Assembly (NCBI RefSeq): GCF_003664125.1
Contig: NZ_RCCP01000002.1
Location: 124,001 to 188,000, forward strand
DNA: 64,000 nucleotides
Reading direction: 5' to 3'
From: Planococcus citreus
GTDB taxonomy: Bacteria; Bacillota; Bacilli; Bacillales_A; Planococcaceae
The notes beneath the pieces are model-generated. The model had not been told where the DNA came from and did no database searches. It was given only the letters and a program-made list of their open reading frames with translations. Numbering within the stretch: position 1 is the stretch's first letter; each line of letters opens with the position of its first letter. The translations under genes were made by a program, and so were the position numbers. Shown here one piece after another: positions 33,819-44,030 of the stretch.

Positions 33819-35965
33819 CAGTCTGCCTCTTCCTCGTACCCGAGGCGCGCGTAAATTTCTTCGATGACTTTTTGGGCGGCAACCGGGATGACTGTCCCTG
33901 GCCCGAAGATCGCGCTTGCGCCGTTATTGCGCAGGAATTCGTAATCCTGTGCCGGGATGACGCCGCCGACGACGATTAAAATGTCTTCACGCCCCACTTT
34001 TTTCAACTCTGCCGCAAGATCCGGCACAAGTGTCATATGGCCAGCTGCAAGCGAGCTGACGCCGATGACATGGACGTCGTTTTCCGCGGCCTGCTGGGCT
34101 GTTTCTGCAGGCGTTTGGAACAATGGCCCGATGTCTACATCAAAGCCGAGATCAGCAAATGCGGTCGAGATGACTTTCGCGCCGCGATCGTGTCCGTCCT
34201 GGCCCATCTTGGCGATCAGGATACGCGGGCGGCGGCCTTCGTTTTCAATGAATTCCTCCGTCATTTGTTTGACGATCTGCATTTCTTCCTGGTTGGAGAA
34301 GTTAGAACTGTATACACCGCTCACGGAACGGATCACCGCCTTATGCCTGCCGGAAGCTTTTTCGATGGCATCCGAAATTTCGCCGAGTGATGCCCGGTGT
34401 CGAGCCGCTTCAATTGCACAGGCGAGAATATTGTCTTCGCCGCTTTCTGCCGCTTTTGTCAGCTCCAGCAACGCTTTCTCTACTTTTTTCTGGTCGCGCG
34501 TGTCGCGCATCCGATCGAGTCGCTCAATCTGCTTTTTACGCACCATCGTGTTGTCGATGTTCAAAATATCGATCGGGTCTTCCTCATCGAGACGGTAGCG
34601 GTTGACGCCGATGATTGTTTCTTCATTCGAATCGATTTGCGCTTGTTTTTTCGCAGCCGCTTCTTCGATGCGCATTTTCGGAAGGCCCGTTTCAATGGCT
34701 TTTGCCATGCCGCCGAGTTCCTCGACTTCTTCGATCAATGTCCACGCTTTTTCCATCAATTCTTCCGTCAGCTTTTCAACGTAATACGAACCACCCCATG
34801 GATCGATCGTATTGTTCATCAAAGTCTCTTCTTGAAGGAATAATTGCGTATTGCGTGCAATGCGAGCGGAGAAATCAGTCGGTAAGGCAATCGCTTCATC
34901 AAGCGCATTGGTGTGCAAGGATTGCGTATGGCCCATCGCCGCGGCATTCGCCTCGAGCAGTGTACGTGTCACGTTATTGAATGGGTCCTGCTCCGTCAAG
35001 CTCCATCCCGAAGTTTGGGAGTGTGTGCGGAGCGCCAAGGATTTAGCGTTTTGCGGGTCGAAGCTCTTCATCATCTTCGCCCAGATTTCGCGCCCAGCCC
35101 GCATTTTTGCGACTTCCATGAAATAGTTCATGCCGATGCCCCAGAAAAATGACAAGCGCGGCGCGAACTGGTCGATGTCGATTCCTGCATCCAAACCGGT
35201 ACGGACATATTCCAAGCCGTCTGCAAGCGTATAGGCAAGCTCGATATCCGCCGTAGCGCCCGCTTCTTGGATATGGTAGCCCGAAATGGAAATCGAGTTG
35301 AATTTCGGCATATGATCGGATGTGTATTTAAAGATATCCGCAATGATCTGCATCGACATCGCCGGAGGATAGATATAGGTGTTGCGCACCATATATTCTT
35401 TGAGGATATCGTTTTGGATCGTGCCCGCCAATTGCTCTGGCGAGACGCCCTGTTCTTCTGCAGCGACGATGAAAAATGCCATGATCGGCACAACTGCGCC
35501 ATTCATTGTCATCGATACCGACATTTGGTCAAGCGGGATGCCGTCAAATAAAATTTTCATGTCTTCGACGCTATCGATGGCTACCCCGGCTTTACCGACA
35601 TCGCCGACAACGCGCGGGTGGTCGGAATCATAGCCACGGTGCGTCGCGAGGTCGAATGCCACGGACAAGCCTTTTTGGCCCATTGCCAAATTGCGGCGAT
35701 AGAAGGCGTTGCTTTCTTCAGCGGTCGAAAAACCGGCATACTGGCGCACTGTCCAAGGCCGTGATACATACATTGTCGGGTATGGCCCGCGGACGTTCGG
35801 CGCAAATCCAGGATAGCTCGTTTGTTCTTCATTCAAGTCTTTCGAAGAATAAAACGGTTTCACGGCAATGCCTTCGTTGGTCATAAAAGCGCTCTCATCC
35901 CGGTCGCCCAATTTAGCCGTATCGAGTTTTGTGACGTCAATTTTCGTAAAATCAGGTGTCGTCAT
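33818..35965 (-). CDS. mutB: Methylmalonyl-CoA mutase, large (catalytic) subunit
   Basis: A 715-aa coenzyme B12-dependent mutase that converts (R)-methylmalonyl-CoA to succinyl-CoA. The TIM-barrel domain carries [22 protein letters not shown] and the substrate-contact [19 protein letters not shown] stretch. The C-terminal cobalamin domain has [17 protein letters not shown], in which DxHxxG gives the axial histidine, and a [12 protein letters not shown] segment. The start directly follows the mutA stop (TAAATG), with AAAGGAGG inside mutA. Confidence 0.97.
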   Translation of the reverse strand: MTTPDFTKIDVTKLDTAKLGDRDESAFMTNEGIAVKPFYSSKDLNEEQTSYPGFAPNVRGPYPTMYVSRPWTVRQYAGFSTAEESNAFYRRNLAMGQKGLSVAFDLATHRGYDSDHPRVVGDVGKAGVAIDSVEDMKILFDGIPLDQMSVSMTMNGAVVPIMAFFIVAAEEQGVSPEQLAGTIQNDILKEYMVRNTYIYPPAMSMQIIADIFKYTSDHMPKFNSISISGYHIQEAGATADIELAYTLADGLEYVRTGLDAGIDIDQFAPRLSFFWGIGMNYFMEVAKMRAGREIWAKMMKSFDPQNAKSLALRTHSQTSGWSLTEQDPFNNVTRTLLEANAAAMGHTQSLHTNALDEAIALPTDFSARIARNTQLFLQEETLMNNTIDPWGGSYYVEKLTEELMEKAWTLIEEVEELGGMAKAIETGLPKMRIEEAAAKKQAQIDSNEETIIGVNRYRLDEEDPIDILNIDNTMVRKKQIERLDRMRDTRDQKKVEKALLELTKAAESGEDNILACAIEAARHRASLGEISDAIEKASGRHKAVIRSVSGVYSSNFSNQEEMQIVKQMTEEFIENEGRRPRILIAKMGQDGHDRGAKVISTAFADLGFDVDIGPLFQTPAETAQQAAENDVHVIGVSSLAAGHMTLVPDLAAELKKVGREDILIVVGGVIPAQDYEFLRNNGASAIFGPGTVIPVAAQKVIEEIYARLGYEEEAD

Positions 35966-37660
35966 TTACAGCGCCTCCTTTCCAAGTGACAAAACAGCTT
36001 CTAATTTATCGATCAACGGCTTGCCCGCATAGAGAGAATCGCGGATCCCGTTTGCTTCCCAACTTTTTAACGTTTCCTTATCGATTTTCCCGGCAACATC
36101 AATTGCCGCTTTCGCATCGAGTTGCGGAATCGTTTTTTCAAGTGTTTCACGGCTTCCGCATAAAACGGCGTAGTCGAGCTCTTCAGAACGGATATAACGG
36201 TTTACTTCGTCAGCGGAGGAAAGATACGGGCTGATTTCGGGCTCGATTCCTGCGACGGATAAGAAGCCTTGCACAAAATCCGCCTGCGGTTTCACGGCTT
36301 TTAACGGCTCCAACAAGATAACGGCCGATTTGACGCTCGTTTCGCGGCTTTTCGCACGCAATTTCTCAAACGGCGTCGCCAAGCGTTTGGCTGTCATATA
36401 CTCCAAATGGGCGGTATCGATTTTGGCGTCTTTCACCGGCTCCTGCGGGTTGGCATAGATATTCGTGCCGATCAAGGAAGCTTTGCGGTTGGCCACTTGC
36501 TGTTCGCGATCGAGCCATTTGGCTTGAATGTCATCTGTTAGCCAGCCAGTCCGCTTCACTTCGGAATAGCCTCCTGCTTCCTGGATTTCCAAGAAATAGT
36601 TCCATGCGGCATCGACGTATTCGCGCGTTAGGCTTTCGATGTAATAAGATCCAGCTGCAACATCGGTGACGTGCGAAACATGGGATTCTTCTTTGATGAC
36701 CAATTGTACATTGCGTGCGATGCGCCGGCTGGAACCAGTCGGAACTGTCAGGAAATCATGCGGATGCACAGTATGCCCGTCCGTTCCCGCTAGCACGGCG
36801 GAAAAAGTGGCATTGCCTGCCCGCAGCAAATTGACATAAGAATCCAGTTTGGAATACGAGCGCACCGACGTTTCCGTAAATATCGGGATGCGTGGCGCTT
36901 GTTTTCCGTAAGCGGAGCAAAATGCCTGCCACAATACGCGGAATGCCCGTATTTTGGAAATTTCCTGGAAGAAATGAGTGTCGACTGCAAAACGCACCCA
37001 GAAGCTCTTCGCTGCTGATTCGAAATCCTGTTGGTCCAGCGCTTCGGCCATCATGCTAAGGGCCACACCAAGTTCATGGATGATCGTCCCGCCGGCGTTA
37101 TGCGTCGGCAAAGTATCAATCAAGCCTGTCCGAACATTTTCCGGTGCCTGAATTGGCTCTTCCGTGAAAATGACACCTTGTACTTTTGCCTGCTGTTCAG
37201 CTGGAAGCATATCGAACACCTTTAAAATGGGATCGTTGTCTTCAGTTACCTTGAAATAAATCGGATAGCGGACGATCAAATCCGCAAGCTGTTCGAGCTG
37301 CGCTTCGGTCCAGTCGAATGGCTGTGCACCGGAATAGACGACCGCTTCATTTCCTCGTGACAGATCATCTTCTGTCACAGCCAAAAATTCCTCGGCATCA
37401 TGTGCTGTGATTTCCTGCGCCACGATCCAGGAAGGACCGAACTTGCCGCTCTGGACAGCGGCTACTTGTGCTTCCACATCGGATACGGATCGCTCAAGCA
37501 TGTCTTTCGTATAGAGGGGTTCGAGGGTGATGTCTTCAATGGTGCTGGTTTTCATCACCTTTTCAAAATCTTTTCCTTTCAGTGCAGCTTCTGCCGCTTG
37601 TTTCCATTCTTCGTATGTACGCTCAGGAAACTGAATGTTCTTCATCGATTCAATCGTCAA
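35966..37660 (-). CDS. mutA: Methylmalonyl-CoA mutase, small subunit
   Basis: The 564-aa partner subunit. It aligns with the large subunit's barrel domain (ETSVRSYSKLDSYVNLLRAGNATFSAVLAGTDG, VIKEESHVSHVTDVAAGSYYIESLT) but has no DxHxxG cobalamin motif in its C-terminal domain, as usual for structural small subunits. A TTG start at 37660 has GGAGG 7 nt upstream, favoured over a later ATG. It leads the mutA-mutB-meaB operon. Confidence 0.95.
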   Translation of the reverse strand: MTIESMKNIQFPERTYEEWKQAAEAALKGKDFEKVMKTSTIEDITLEPLYTKDMLERSVSDVEAQVAAVQSGKFGPSWIVAQEITAHDAEEFLAVTEDDLSRGNEAVVYSGAQPFDWTEAQLEQLADLIVRYPIYFKVTEDNDPILKVFDMLPAEQQAKVQGVIFTEEPIQAPENVRTGLIDTLPTHNAGGTIIHELGVALSMMAEALDQQDFESAAKSFWVRFAVDTHFFQEISKIRAFRVLWQAFCSAYGKQAPRIPIFTETSVRSYSKLDSYVNLLRAGNATFSAVLAGTDGHTVHPHDFLTVPTGSSRRIARNVQLVIKEESHVSHVTDVAAGSYYIESLTREYVDAAWNYFLEIQEAGGYSEVKRTGWLTDDIQAKWLDREQQVANRKASLIGTNIYANPQEPVKDAKIDTAHLEYMTAKRLATPFEKLRAKSRETSVKSAVILLEPLKAVKPQADFVQGFLSVAGIEPEISPYLSSADEVNRYIRSEELDYAVLCGSRETLEKTIPQLDAKAAIDVAGKIDKETLKSWEANGIRDSLYAGKPLIDKLEAVLSLGKEAL

Positions 37661-37720
37661 ACTATTCCCTCCTCAAAGCTTTCTGTCTCCATTTTACCTG
37701 ACGTTGCAAGTTACTGAAAG

Positions 37721-37756
37721 GAAAAAAAAGCTTGAAGTCCGAAGACTCCAAACTTT
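37721..37756 (-). terminator. Terminator of the bkd operon
   Basis: TTGGAGTC and GACTTCAA form a stem around TTCG on the minus strand, followed by T8. It separates bkdB from the mutA operon, so the two are distinct transcripts. Confidence 0.85.
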
Positions 37757-37759
37757 TCA

Positions 37760-39106
37760 TCAATAAACTGATGTATTGTCCTTGTTCATTTTTTCAAGGA
37801 TTTCTTTAACGCGTGCCAAGAACTGTCCGCAAACGAGGCCATCAAGAACACGGTGGTCGAGCGATAGGCATAAGTTCACCATATCACGTGCAGCGATCAT
37901 TCCACCCTGCATGATGACTGGGCGCTTGACGATCGACTCGACTTGGATGATCGCAGCTTGCGGGTGGTTGATGATGCCCATCGATTGGACAGAACCGAAC
38001 GACCCGGTGTTATTGACGGTGAACGTGCCGCCTTGCATATCTGCCGACTTCAACTTGCCTGTGCGCGCTTTTTGCGCCAGTTCGTTGATTTCGCGGCCGA
38101 TGCCTTTGACGGATTTCTCGTCAGCATTTTTGATGACCGGAACGAACAAGGCGTTGTCTGAAGCGACCGCAATCGAGATGTTGATGTCTTTTTTCTGGAT
38201 GATCTTGTCCCCTGCCCACATCGAGTTCATCATTGGGAACTCTTTCAATGCCTGGGAGATCGCTTTGACGAAGAATGCAAAATACGTGATGTTGAATCCT
38301 TCTTTTTTCTTGAAGTCGCCTTTGATGGAATCGCGGAATTGCGCAAGATCCGTCACGTCGACTTCGATCATCATCCAAGCATGCGGAGCTTCGTGCTTGC
38401 TCTTGAGCATATTTGCTGCAATCGCTTTGCGCACGCCGGTGACTGGGATTTCGATATCGCCAGGAGCCGATTCGATGGATTCTTCCTTAGCAGCTGGCGC
38501 TTTCGGTGCTTGTTGCGGCGCAGCTTGCTGAACAGGTTCTGCTGTTTCAGCCGCTTGTGGCGCATGTGCAGTCTCGCTGCCAGCTTGAGGAATGTTACCG
38601 CTGTCGATCAATTGCATCAAATCCTTGCGGGTGATGCGGCCTTCGTTTCCAGATCCTTCGACTTGGTTCAAGTCGATGTCGTGATCTTGCGCGAGACGAA
38701 GAACGGCTGGTGAATAACGTGCTTTGCCGCCCTGTGGTTTAGCTGGTTTTGACGAGCCTTTTTCACCTTCGAGTTTTTTGGTCGGTGCGGCTCCTGCAGC
38801 TGGCATTTCATTGGCTTTTTCGCCTTCAGCTGGTTTTGCTTCTTCCACTGGGGCAGAATCTCCGCCTTCAGTTTCGATCGTGCAGACCACTTCGCCGACT
38901 TCCAATGTATCGCCTTCAGAAGCGATCAATTCCTTGATTGTCCCTGTAAACGATGAAGGAACTTCTGCCGTTACTTTATCGGTATTGACTTCCGCCAACG
39001 GATCATACTTGTTTACATGGTCGCCTGGCTGGACGAGCCATTTTTCGATCGTGCCTTCTGTTACACTTTCGCCAAGTTGGGGCATCGTGATTTTTTCAAT
39101 AGCCAA
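37760..39106 (-). CDS. bkdB: Branched-chain 2-oxoacid dehydrogenase E2 (dihydrolipoyl acyltransferase)
   Basis: A 448-aa E2. Its N-terminal lipoyl domain has EVNTDKVTAEVPS with the lipoylated Lys near 43. A Pro/Ala-rich linker, an E3-binding domain (RYSPAVLRLAQDHDIDLNQVEGSGNEGRITRKDL) and the acyltransferase domain ending DHRVLDGLVCGQF (catalytic HxxxDG) follow. The 24-mer core binds E1 and E3. A TTG start at 39106 follows AAAGGAGG. A repeat array separates it from bkdAB. Confidence 0.96.
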   Translation of the reverse strand: MAIEKITMPQLGESVTEGTIEKWLVQPGDHVNKYDPLAEVNTDKVTAEVPSSFTGTIKELIASEGDTLEVGEVVCTIETEGGDSAPVEEAKPAEGEKANEMPAAGAAPTKKLEGEKGSSKPAKPQGGKARYSPAVLRLAQDHDIDLNQVEGSGNEGRITRKDLMQLIDSGNIPQAGSETAHAPQAAETAEPVQQAAPQQAPKAPAAKEESIESAPGDIEIPVTGVRKAIAANMLKSKHEAPHAWMMIEVDVTDLAQFRDSIKGDFKKKEGFNITYFAFFVKAISQALKEFPMMNSMWAGDKIIQKKDINISIAVASDNALFVPVIKNADEKSVKGIGREINELAQKARTGKLKSADMQGGTFTVNNTGSFGSVQSMGIINHPQAAIIQVESIVKRPVIMQGGMIAARDMVNLCLSLDHRVLDGLVCGQFLARVKEILEKMNKDNTSVY

Positions 39107-39158
39107 AGGGATTCCTCCTTTTCAATCTGTGATGCATATTCATTTATAAGGTTTATGC

Positions 39159-39467
39159 GTTAACGGCCAGCTTCTCGGGCTTATGCCTGTCGAAGCTAAA
39201 CGGCCATTTCCGCTTTTCTTCTGTCCAGCTCCGTTGCCCAGTCCCTCGAGGTCGCTTCGGTCCCGCCTGCACTGGCAAAAAGCGCCAGTGCTGACATGAC
39301 CTCCAGCGCTTGTCGGGGCTAGATGGGCAACTCCGCTTTTCTTCTGTCTAGCTGCAATGGCCAGCTTCTCGGGTCATAAACCATTCCGGCTGTGCGGCAA
39401 AAAGCGCCGCTTCGCCAGCCTGCTTTATGCCTGTCGAAGCTAGACGGCCATTTCCGCTTTTCTTCTT
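39159..39467. repeat. Array of 2.5 hairpin-forming intergenic repeats
   Basis: A partial copy (39159-39220) and two ~122-bp copies (39221-39344, 39345-39467) share the boundary CCGCTTTTCTTCTGTC(C/T)AGCT and a GGCAAAAAGCGCC centre. Each copy folds on itself. Copy 2 pairs GTTGCCCA with TGGGCAAC, GAGGTC with GACCTC and GCACTGGC with GCCAGTGC. Copy 3 pairs AATGGCC with GGCCATT. It resembles a family of intergenic repeats that I recall as widespread in Bacillaceae. It fills the gap between bkdB and bkdAB. Confidence 0.85.
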
Positions 39468-40449
39468 AAAACTCGGCTAGTTCTCTCATGGCTTTTTCTA
39501 CTTTGTCCGGGTTGATCATGAAGAATTTCTCCATGGTCGGTGCGTATGGCATTGCCGGAATGTCCGGTCCTGCAAGGCGTTTGATTGGTGCGTCAAGGTC
39601 GAATAGGCAGTTTTCAGCGATGATTGCTGCCACTTCGCCGATGATGCTTCCTTCTTTATTGTCTTCAGTGACAAGCAGGACTTTACCGGTCTTTTTCGCT
39701 GCTTCGATGATGCCTTCTTTATCCAATGGATAGATCGTGCGCAAATCCAGGATGTGGACGGAGTAGCCATCTTCAGCCAGGCGTTCTGCAGCTTGCAATG
39801 CGAAATGGACAGCCAATCCGTAGGTGATAACAGTGATGTCTTCGCCTTCGCGCTTGACGTCGGCTTTGCCGATTTCGATTGTGTAATCATCTTCCGGCAC
39901 TTCGCCTTTGATTAGGCGATATGCGCGTTTGTGCTCGAAGAACATGACCGGATCTTCATCGCGGATCGCTGCTTTCAACAAGCCTTTCGCGTCATACGGT
40001 GTGGATGGGATGACGATTTTAAGTCCCGGTTGGTTGGCGAATACCGCTTCGACGGATTGCGAATGGTAAAGTGCGCCGTGGACGCCGCCGCCAAATGGGG
40101 CACGGAAGACGATCGGGCAAGACCAGTCATTGTTTGAACGGTAGCGAATGCGTGAAGCTTCTGAAATGATTTGGTTGACTGCCGGCATGATGAAATCCGC
40201 GAACTGGAACTCAGCGATTGGGCGCAGGCCATACATCGCCGCTCCGATTCCGACTCCAGCGATGGCTGATTCTGCAAGCGGCGTATCGACTACGCGGTCT
40301 TCGCCAAATTCATCGTAGAGCCCTTGTGTCGCTTTGAAAACGCCGCCTTTTTTGCCGACATCTTCCCCGAGTACGAAAACGTTTTCGTCACGTGCCATTT
40401 CTTCTTTCATGGCAAGCGTGATGGCATCGATATAACTCATAACTGCCAT
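39466..40449 (-). CDS. bkdAB: Branched-chain 2-oxoacid dehydrogenase E1 beta
   Basis: A 327-aa transketolase-like beta subunit: SYIDAITLAMKEEM, FVLGEDVGKKGGVFKATQGL, RYRSNNDWSCPIVFRAPFGGG and VEAVFANQPGLKIVIPSTP. It forms the TPP-binding heterotetramer with BkdAA. The start overlaps the bkdAA stop (TAATG), with AAGGAGG just upstream. The C-terminus is conventional (RLAGPDIPAMPYAPTMEKF). Confidence 0.96.
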   Translation of the reverse strand: MAVMSYIDAITLAMKEEMARDENVFVLGEDVGKKGGVFKATQGLYDEFGEDRVVDTPLAESAIAGVGIGAAMYGLRPIAEFQFADFIMPAVNQIISEASRIRYRSNNDWSCPIVFRAPFGGGVHGALYHSQSVEAVFANQPGLKIVIPSTPYDAKGLLKAAIRDEDPVMFFEHKRAYRLIKGEVPEDDYTIEIGKADVKREGEDITVITYGLAVHFALQAAERLAEDGYSVHILDLRTIYPLDKEGIIEAAKKTGKVLLVTEDNKEGSIIGEVAAIIAENCLFDLDAPIKRLAGPDIPAMPYAPTMEKFFMINPDKVEKAMRELAEF

Positions 40450-41453
40450 TATTCGTTTCCTCCTTCTTCAGCATAGACGTGTTTCATTGCACTTTCTGCT
40501 GGTGCGTATGCTGCGTTTTCTGCATAATCTGTCGCTTCGTTAACAAGCGCCATGATGCGGTCGTTGATTTCTTTTTCAAGTTCGTCGTCCATGATGCCGT
40601 TTTCTTTCAAATAAGCACCAAACAATAGAATTGGGTCTTTTTCTTTTTGTGCAGCGAGTTCATCCGCTGAACGGTATTGGCGATGGTCATCATCAGATGA
40701 GTGGGCTGTCATGCGCTCTGAAACCGTCTCGATCAAGCTCGGGCCTTCGCCGTTGCGTGCGCGGTCTGCTGCTTGTTTCACGTGTTTATATACCTCGATC
40801 GGGTCGTTTCCGTCGATTGTCACGCCAGGCATTCCGTAGCTTGCTGCACGATCCGAAACGTTTTTGCTCGCCACTTGGCGCTCAAACGGCACGGAAATCG
40901 CGTAGCGGTTATTTTCAACCATTGTGATGACCGGCAATTTATGTACACCGGCAAAGTTCAAGCCTTCATGGAAATCACCTTGGTTGGAAGAACCTTCACC
41001 AAGCGTGTTGAATGTGATGAAATCCTTTTTCTTCATTTTCCCAGCAAGCGCAACACCTACTGCATGCGGAAGCTGAGTCGTTACAGGTGAAGAACCTGTC
41101 AGGATGCGGTTTTTCTTTTGCCCGAAATGCCCAGGCATCTGGCGGCCGCCGGAGTTCGGGTCTTCTGCTTTGGCAAATGCCGATAGCATCAAATCTTTCG
41201 GCGTCATGCCGAAGTGAAGGACCACGCCGAGGTCGCGGTAATACGGTGCGACATAATCTTTCGTATTGTCGAGTGCGTAAGCCGCTCCGACCTGCGCTGC
41301 TTCCTGCCCTTGGCAAGAAATGACGAAAGGAATTTTCCCTGCACGGTTCAGGAGCCACATGCGCTCATCAACGCGGCGTGCCGTCAACATCGTTTCATAT
41401 ATTTTCAAGACATCTTCGTTCGTCAAACCTACTTCTTCGTGTTTCGTAGCCAT
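40449..41453 (-). CDS. bkdAA: Branched-chain 2-oxoacid dehydrogenase E1 alpha
   Basis: A 334-aa TPP-dependent alpha subunit that decarboxylates branched 2-oxoacids. GEGSSNQGDFHEGLNFAG is the TPP/Mg motif and VENNRYAISVP contains its Asn. The phosphorylation-loop region SERMTAHSSDDDHRQYRS follows. Position between lpdV and bkdAB, and sequence, distinguish it from pyruvate E1. Confidence 0.96.
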   Translation of the reverse strand: MATKHEEVGLTNEDVLKIYETMLTARRVDERMWLLNRAGKIPFVISCQGQEAAQVGAAYALDNTKDYVAPYYRDLGVVLHFGMTPKDLMLSAFAKAEDPNSGGRQMPGHFGQKKNRILTGSSPVTTQLPHAVGVALAGKMKKKDFITFNTLGEGSSNQGDFHEGLNFAGVHKLPVITMVENNRYAISVPFERQVASKNVSDRAASYGMPGVTIDGNDPIEVYKHVKQAADRARNGEGPSLIETVSERMTAHSSDDDHRQYRSADELAAQKEKDPILLFGAYLKENGIMDDELEKEINDRIMALVNEATDYAENAAYAPAESAMKHVYAEEGGNE

Positions 41454-41466
41454 TGAATTTCCTCCT

Positions 41467-42894
41467 TTAACTATGGATCGCTTTGCCGTCTACCGCTAAT
41501 GCCGCTTCGCCCATGACCTCTGAAAGCGTCGGGTGCGGGTGGATTGTGTCTGCAATTTCCCAAGGCGTTGCGTCAAGTACCATGGCAAGCCCGGCTTCTG
41601 AGATCATGTCCGTCACATGCGGCCCGATCATATGGACGCCAAGGATATCGTTTGTTTCTTTGTCTGCAATGATTTTCACAAAACCATCCGACTCTCCATA
41701 GACCAACGCTTTACCGATCGCCTTGAATGAGAATTTTCCGGTTTTCACCTCATAGCCTTGCTCTTTTGCTTGGTCTTCCGTAATGCCCACACTTGCAGCT
41801 TCCGGATTCGAGTAGATGCAGCGTGACACAAGGTCGTAGTTGATGGCATGTGGCGCATTGCCTTTAATATGCTCAACCGCAGTAATGCCTTCGTGAGAAG
41901 CCACGTGAGCAAGTTGCATGCCGCCAATGACATCACCGATTGCGTAAATATGGGATTCTTTCGTCTGGAACGTGTTCTTCACTTGGATAAAGCCTTTTTC
42001 AACGAGAATATCCGTGTTTTCAATCCCGATATTTTCGACATTGGCTTGGCGCCCGACCGATACCAGCATTTTTTCAGCAGTGAAGGTTTCGTTGCTGCCG
42101 TTGATTTCGGCTTGGATCGACACTTGGCCTTCACCTTTTTCAACGGTTTCCGGCAAGACTTTCGCACTAGTTGCGAATTTTACGCCTTTTTTCTTCAATA
42201 ACTTCTGCATTTCTTTGGAAATGTCTTTGTCTTCAGTCGGCACGATGCGGTCTGCGTATTCGAGAACCGTCACTTCGACGCCGAAATCGTTGAGCATTGA
42301 AGCCCATTCGATTCCGATGACGCCTCCTCCGACGATCAAAATGGATTTTGGCAGTTCGGTCATCGCAAGTGCTTCTTCAGAACTCATGACCAACTCTCCA
42401 TCGATATCAAGGCCCGGCAATGTCCGCGGGCGTGAACCGGTCGCGATGATGACGTTATTCGGGATGAGCATTTCGTTCTCTTCCCCGTTGTTCATTTCAA
42501 CTGAAATGGTCCCTGGGTTTGGCGAGAAGATCGATGGGCCGAGAATGCGGCCGATGCCTTCGTAAACATCGATTTTGCCTTTTTTCATCAAGCCTTGTAC
42601 CCCTGCATGAAGCTGGTCGACGATTCCTTGTTTACGCTGTTGCACGCGTGAGAAATCGAGCGATACTTCACCGGTGTTGACGCCAAAATCGGCAGCATGG
42701 TTTTTTGTCGTTGCATATACTTCTGCACTGCGGAGCAATGCTTTACTCGGGATGCAGCCTTGGTGCAGGCATGTACCGCCCAGTTTGCCCTTTTCGACAA
42801 TCGCAGTTTTAAGGCCGAGCTGGGCTGAACGGATTGCCGCTACATAGCCGCCCGTACCGCCGCCTAGAATGACGACATCGTAATTTTGAGCCAT
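41467..42894 (-). CDS. lpdV: Dihydrolipoamide dehydrogenase E3 of the branched-chain complex
   Basis: A 475-aa FAD disulfide oxidoreductase with VVILGGGTGGYVAAIRSAQLG, redox GGTCLHQGCIPSKALL (CxxxxC near 40-45), a NAD motif GGGVIGIEWASM and the C-terminal HPHPTLSE catalytic His. The start at 42894 follows AAAGGAGG; the longer ORF to 43083 overlaps buk and is not used. It reoxidises the lipoyl group of BkdB. Confidence 0.96.
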   Translation of the reverse strand: MAQNYDVVILGGGTGGYVAAIRSAQLGLKTAIVEKGKLGGTCLHQGCIPSKALLRSAEVYATTKNHAADFGVNTGEVSLDFSRVQQRKQGIVDQLHAGVQGLMKKGKIDVYEGIGRILGPSIFSPNPGTISVEMNNGEENEMLIPNNVIIATGSRPRTLPGLDIDGELVMSSEEALAMTELPKSILIVGGGVIGIEWASMLNDFGVEVTVLEYADRIVPTEDKDISKEMQKLLKKKGVKFATSAKVLPETVEKGEGQVSIQAEINGSNETFTAEKMLVSVGRQANVENIGIENTDILVEKGFIQVKNTFQTKESHIYAIGDVIGGMQLAHVASHEGITAVEHIKGNAPHAINYDLVSRCIYSNPEAASVGITEDQAKEQGYEVKTGKFSFKAIGKALVYGESDGFVKIIADKETNDILGVHMIGPHVTDMISEAGLAMVLDATPWEIADTIHPHPTLSEVMGEAALAVDGKAIHS

Positions 42895-42916
42895 TGGGTA
42901 TTCCTCCTTTGGAATG

Positions 42917-44002
42917 TTAACCGTTTGGATAGATTCGCGTTTGTTCTTCGCCGTCGAGAACCCGGCTAGCGCCTTCTGCGAGCGCTTGCAGTTCGTTTTC
43001 TCCGGGATGGACCACGACATCGGCGATCCAGGAAATCCGGTCTGAAATCGCTTTAACGAAGTCTTTTCCATAAGCAAGGCCACCCGTTAAGATGATGGCA
43101 TCTACTTGCCCTTTTAATACGGCGCTTGCAGAACCGATTTCCCGCGCGACTTGATAAGCCATCGCATCGTAAACCAACGCTGCTTCTTTATCGCCTTTTT
43201 GGATGCGTTTTTCAACCGTCACGGCATCATTCGTGCCAAGATAGCCAACTAATCCGCCTTGCCCGACTAGTTTTTTCATGATTTCGTGGCGGTAATATTG
43301 CCCGGAAAAGCACAATTCAACCAAATCGCCCGCCGGAACGGTTCCTGCCCGCTCGGGGCTGAAAGGGCCGTCGCCATGCAAGCCGTTATTAACGTCGACG
43401 ACTTTGCCATCTTCATGGACCCCAACCGTTATGCCGCCGCCCATATGTGTAACGATAAGGCGCAAGTCTTTATAAGCACGACCTGCTTCTTTGGCGTAGC
43501 GTCTGGCAACGGCCTTTTGGTTCAAGGCATGAAAAATCGACTTTCGTTCAATCAATGAAAAGCCGGAAATGCGTGCGATTGGCGACAATTCATCGACAAC
43601 GACAGGATCGACGATAAATGCCGGGATGTTGAGCCCTTCGGCAATTTCATGGGCGATAATGCCGCCGAGATTGGAAGCGTGCTGGCCGGAATAGCCTTCA
43701 CGCAAGTCTTCTAGCATCGCCTCGTTGACAGCGTAGGTACCGCCTTCGATCGGGCGCAGCAATCCGCCTCTTCCGCATACCGCCGAAAGTTTCGAGACGT
43801 TCATGCCTTCCTCATCAAGCGCTTCTAATATATTTTGTTTCCGAAATTGAAACTGGTCAATAATGGCAGGGAAATCCGCCAGCTCTTCTGTCGAGTGGCG
43901 GATAGTCTTTTCAAGGATCTGGACATCGTTGTCAAAAACGCCGATCTTTGTCGAAGTTGAGCCGGGGTTAATGACCAGAATTCGATTCAGCTGTTTTTGC
44001 AC
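42917..44002 (-). CDS. buk: Butyrate kinase (branched-chain acyl kinase)
   Basis: A 361-aa acetokinase-family protein: [17 protein letters not shown] at the N-terminus, [51 protein letters not shown] and the C-terminal [15 protein letters not shown]. With Ptb it converts acyl-CoA to acyl phosphate and then to acid plus ATP. It lies second in the ptb-bcd-buk order, upstream of lpdV. Confidence 0.95.
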   Translation of the reverse strand: MQKQLNRILVINPGSTSTKIGVFDNDVQILEKTIRHSTEELADFPAIIDQFQFRKQNILEALDEEGMNVSKLSAVCGRGGLLRPIEGGTYAVNEAMLEDLREGYSGQHASNLGGIIAHEIAEGLNIPAFIVDPVVVDELSPIARISGFSLIERKSIFHALNQKAVARRYAKEAGRAYKDLRLIVTHMGGGITVGVHEDGKVVDVNNGLHGDGPFSPERAGTVPAGDLVELCFSGQYYRHEIMKKLVGQGGLVGYLGTNDAVTVEKRIQKGDKEAALVYDAMAYQVAREIGSASAVLKGQVDAIILTGGLAYGKDFVKAISDRISWIADVVVHPGENELQALAEGASRVLDGEEQTRIYPNG

Positions 44003-44030
44003 ATCGATTCCTCCGTTTCTTCCTTCAAAC

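Noticed and set aside
42895..43083. 63-residue N-terminal extension of LpdV
   Set aside because: Overlaps buk coding sequence and has no initiation signal; ATG at 42894 has a strong one.
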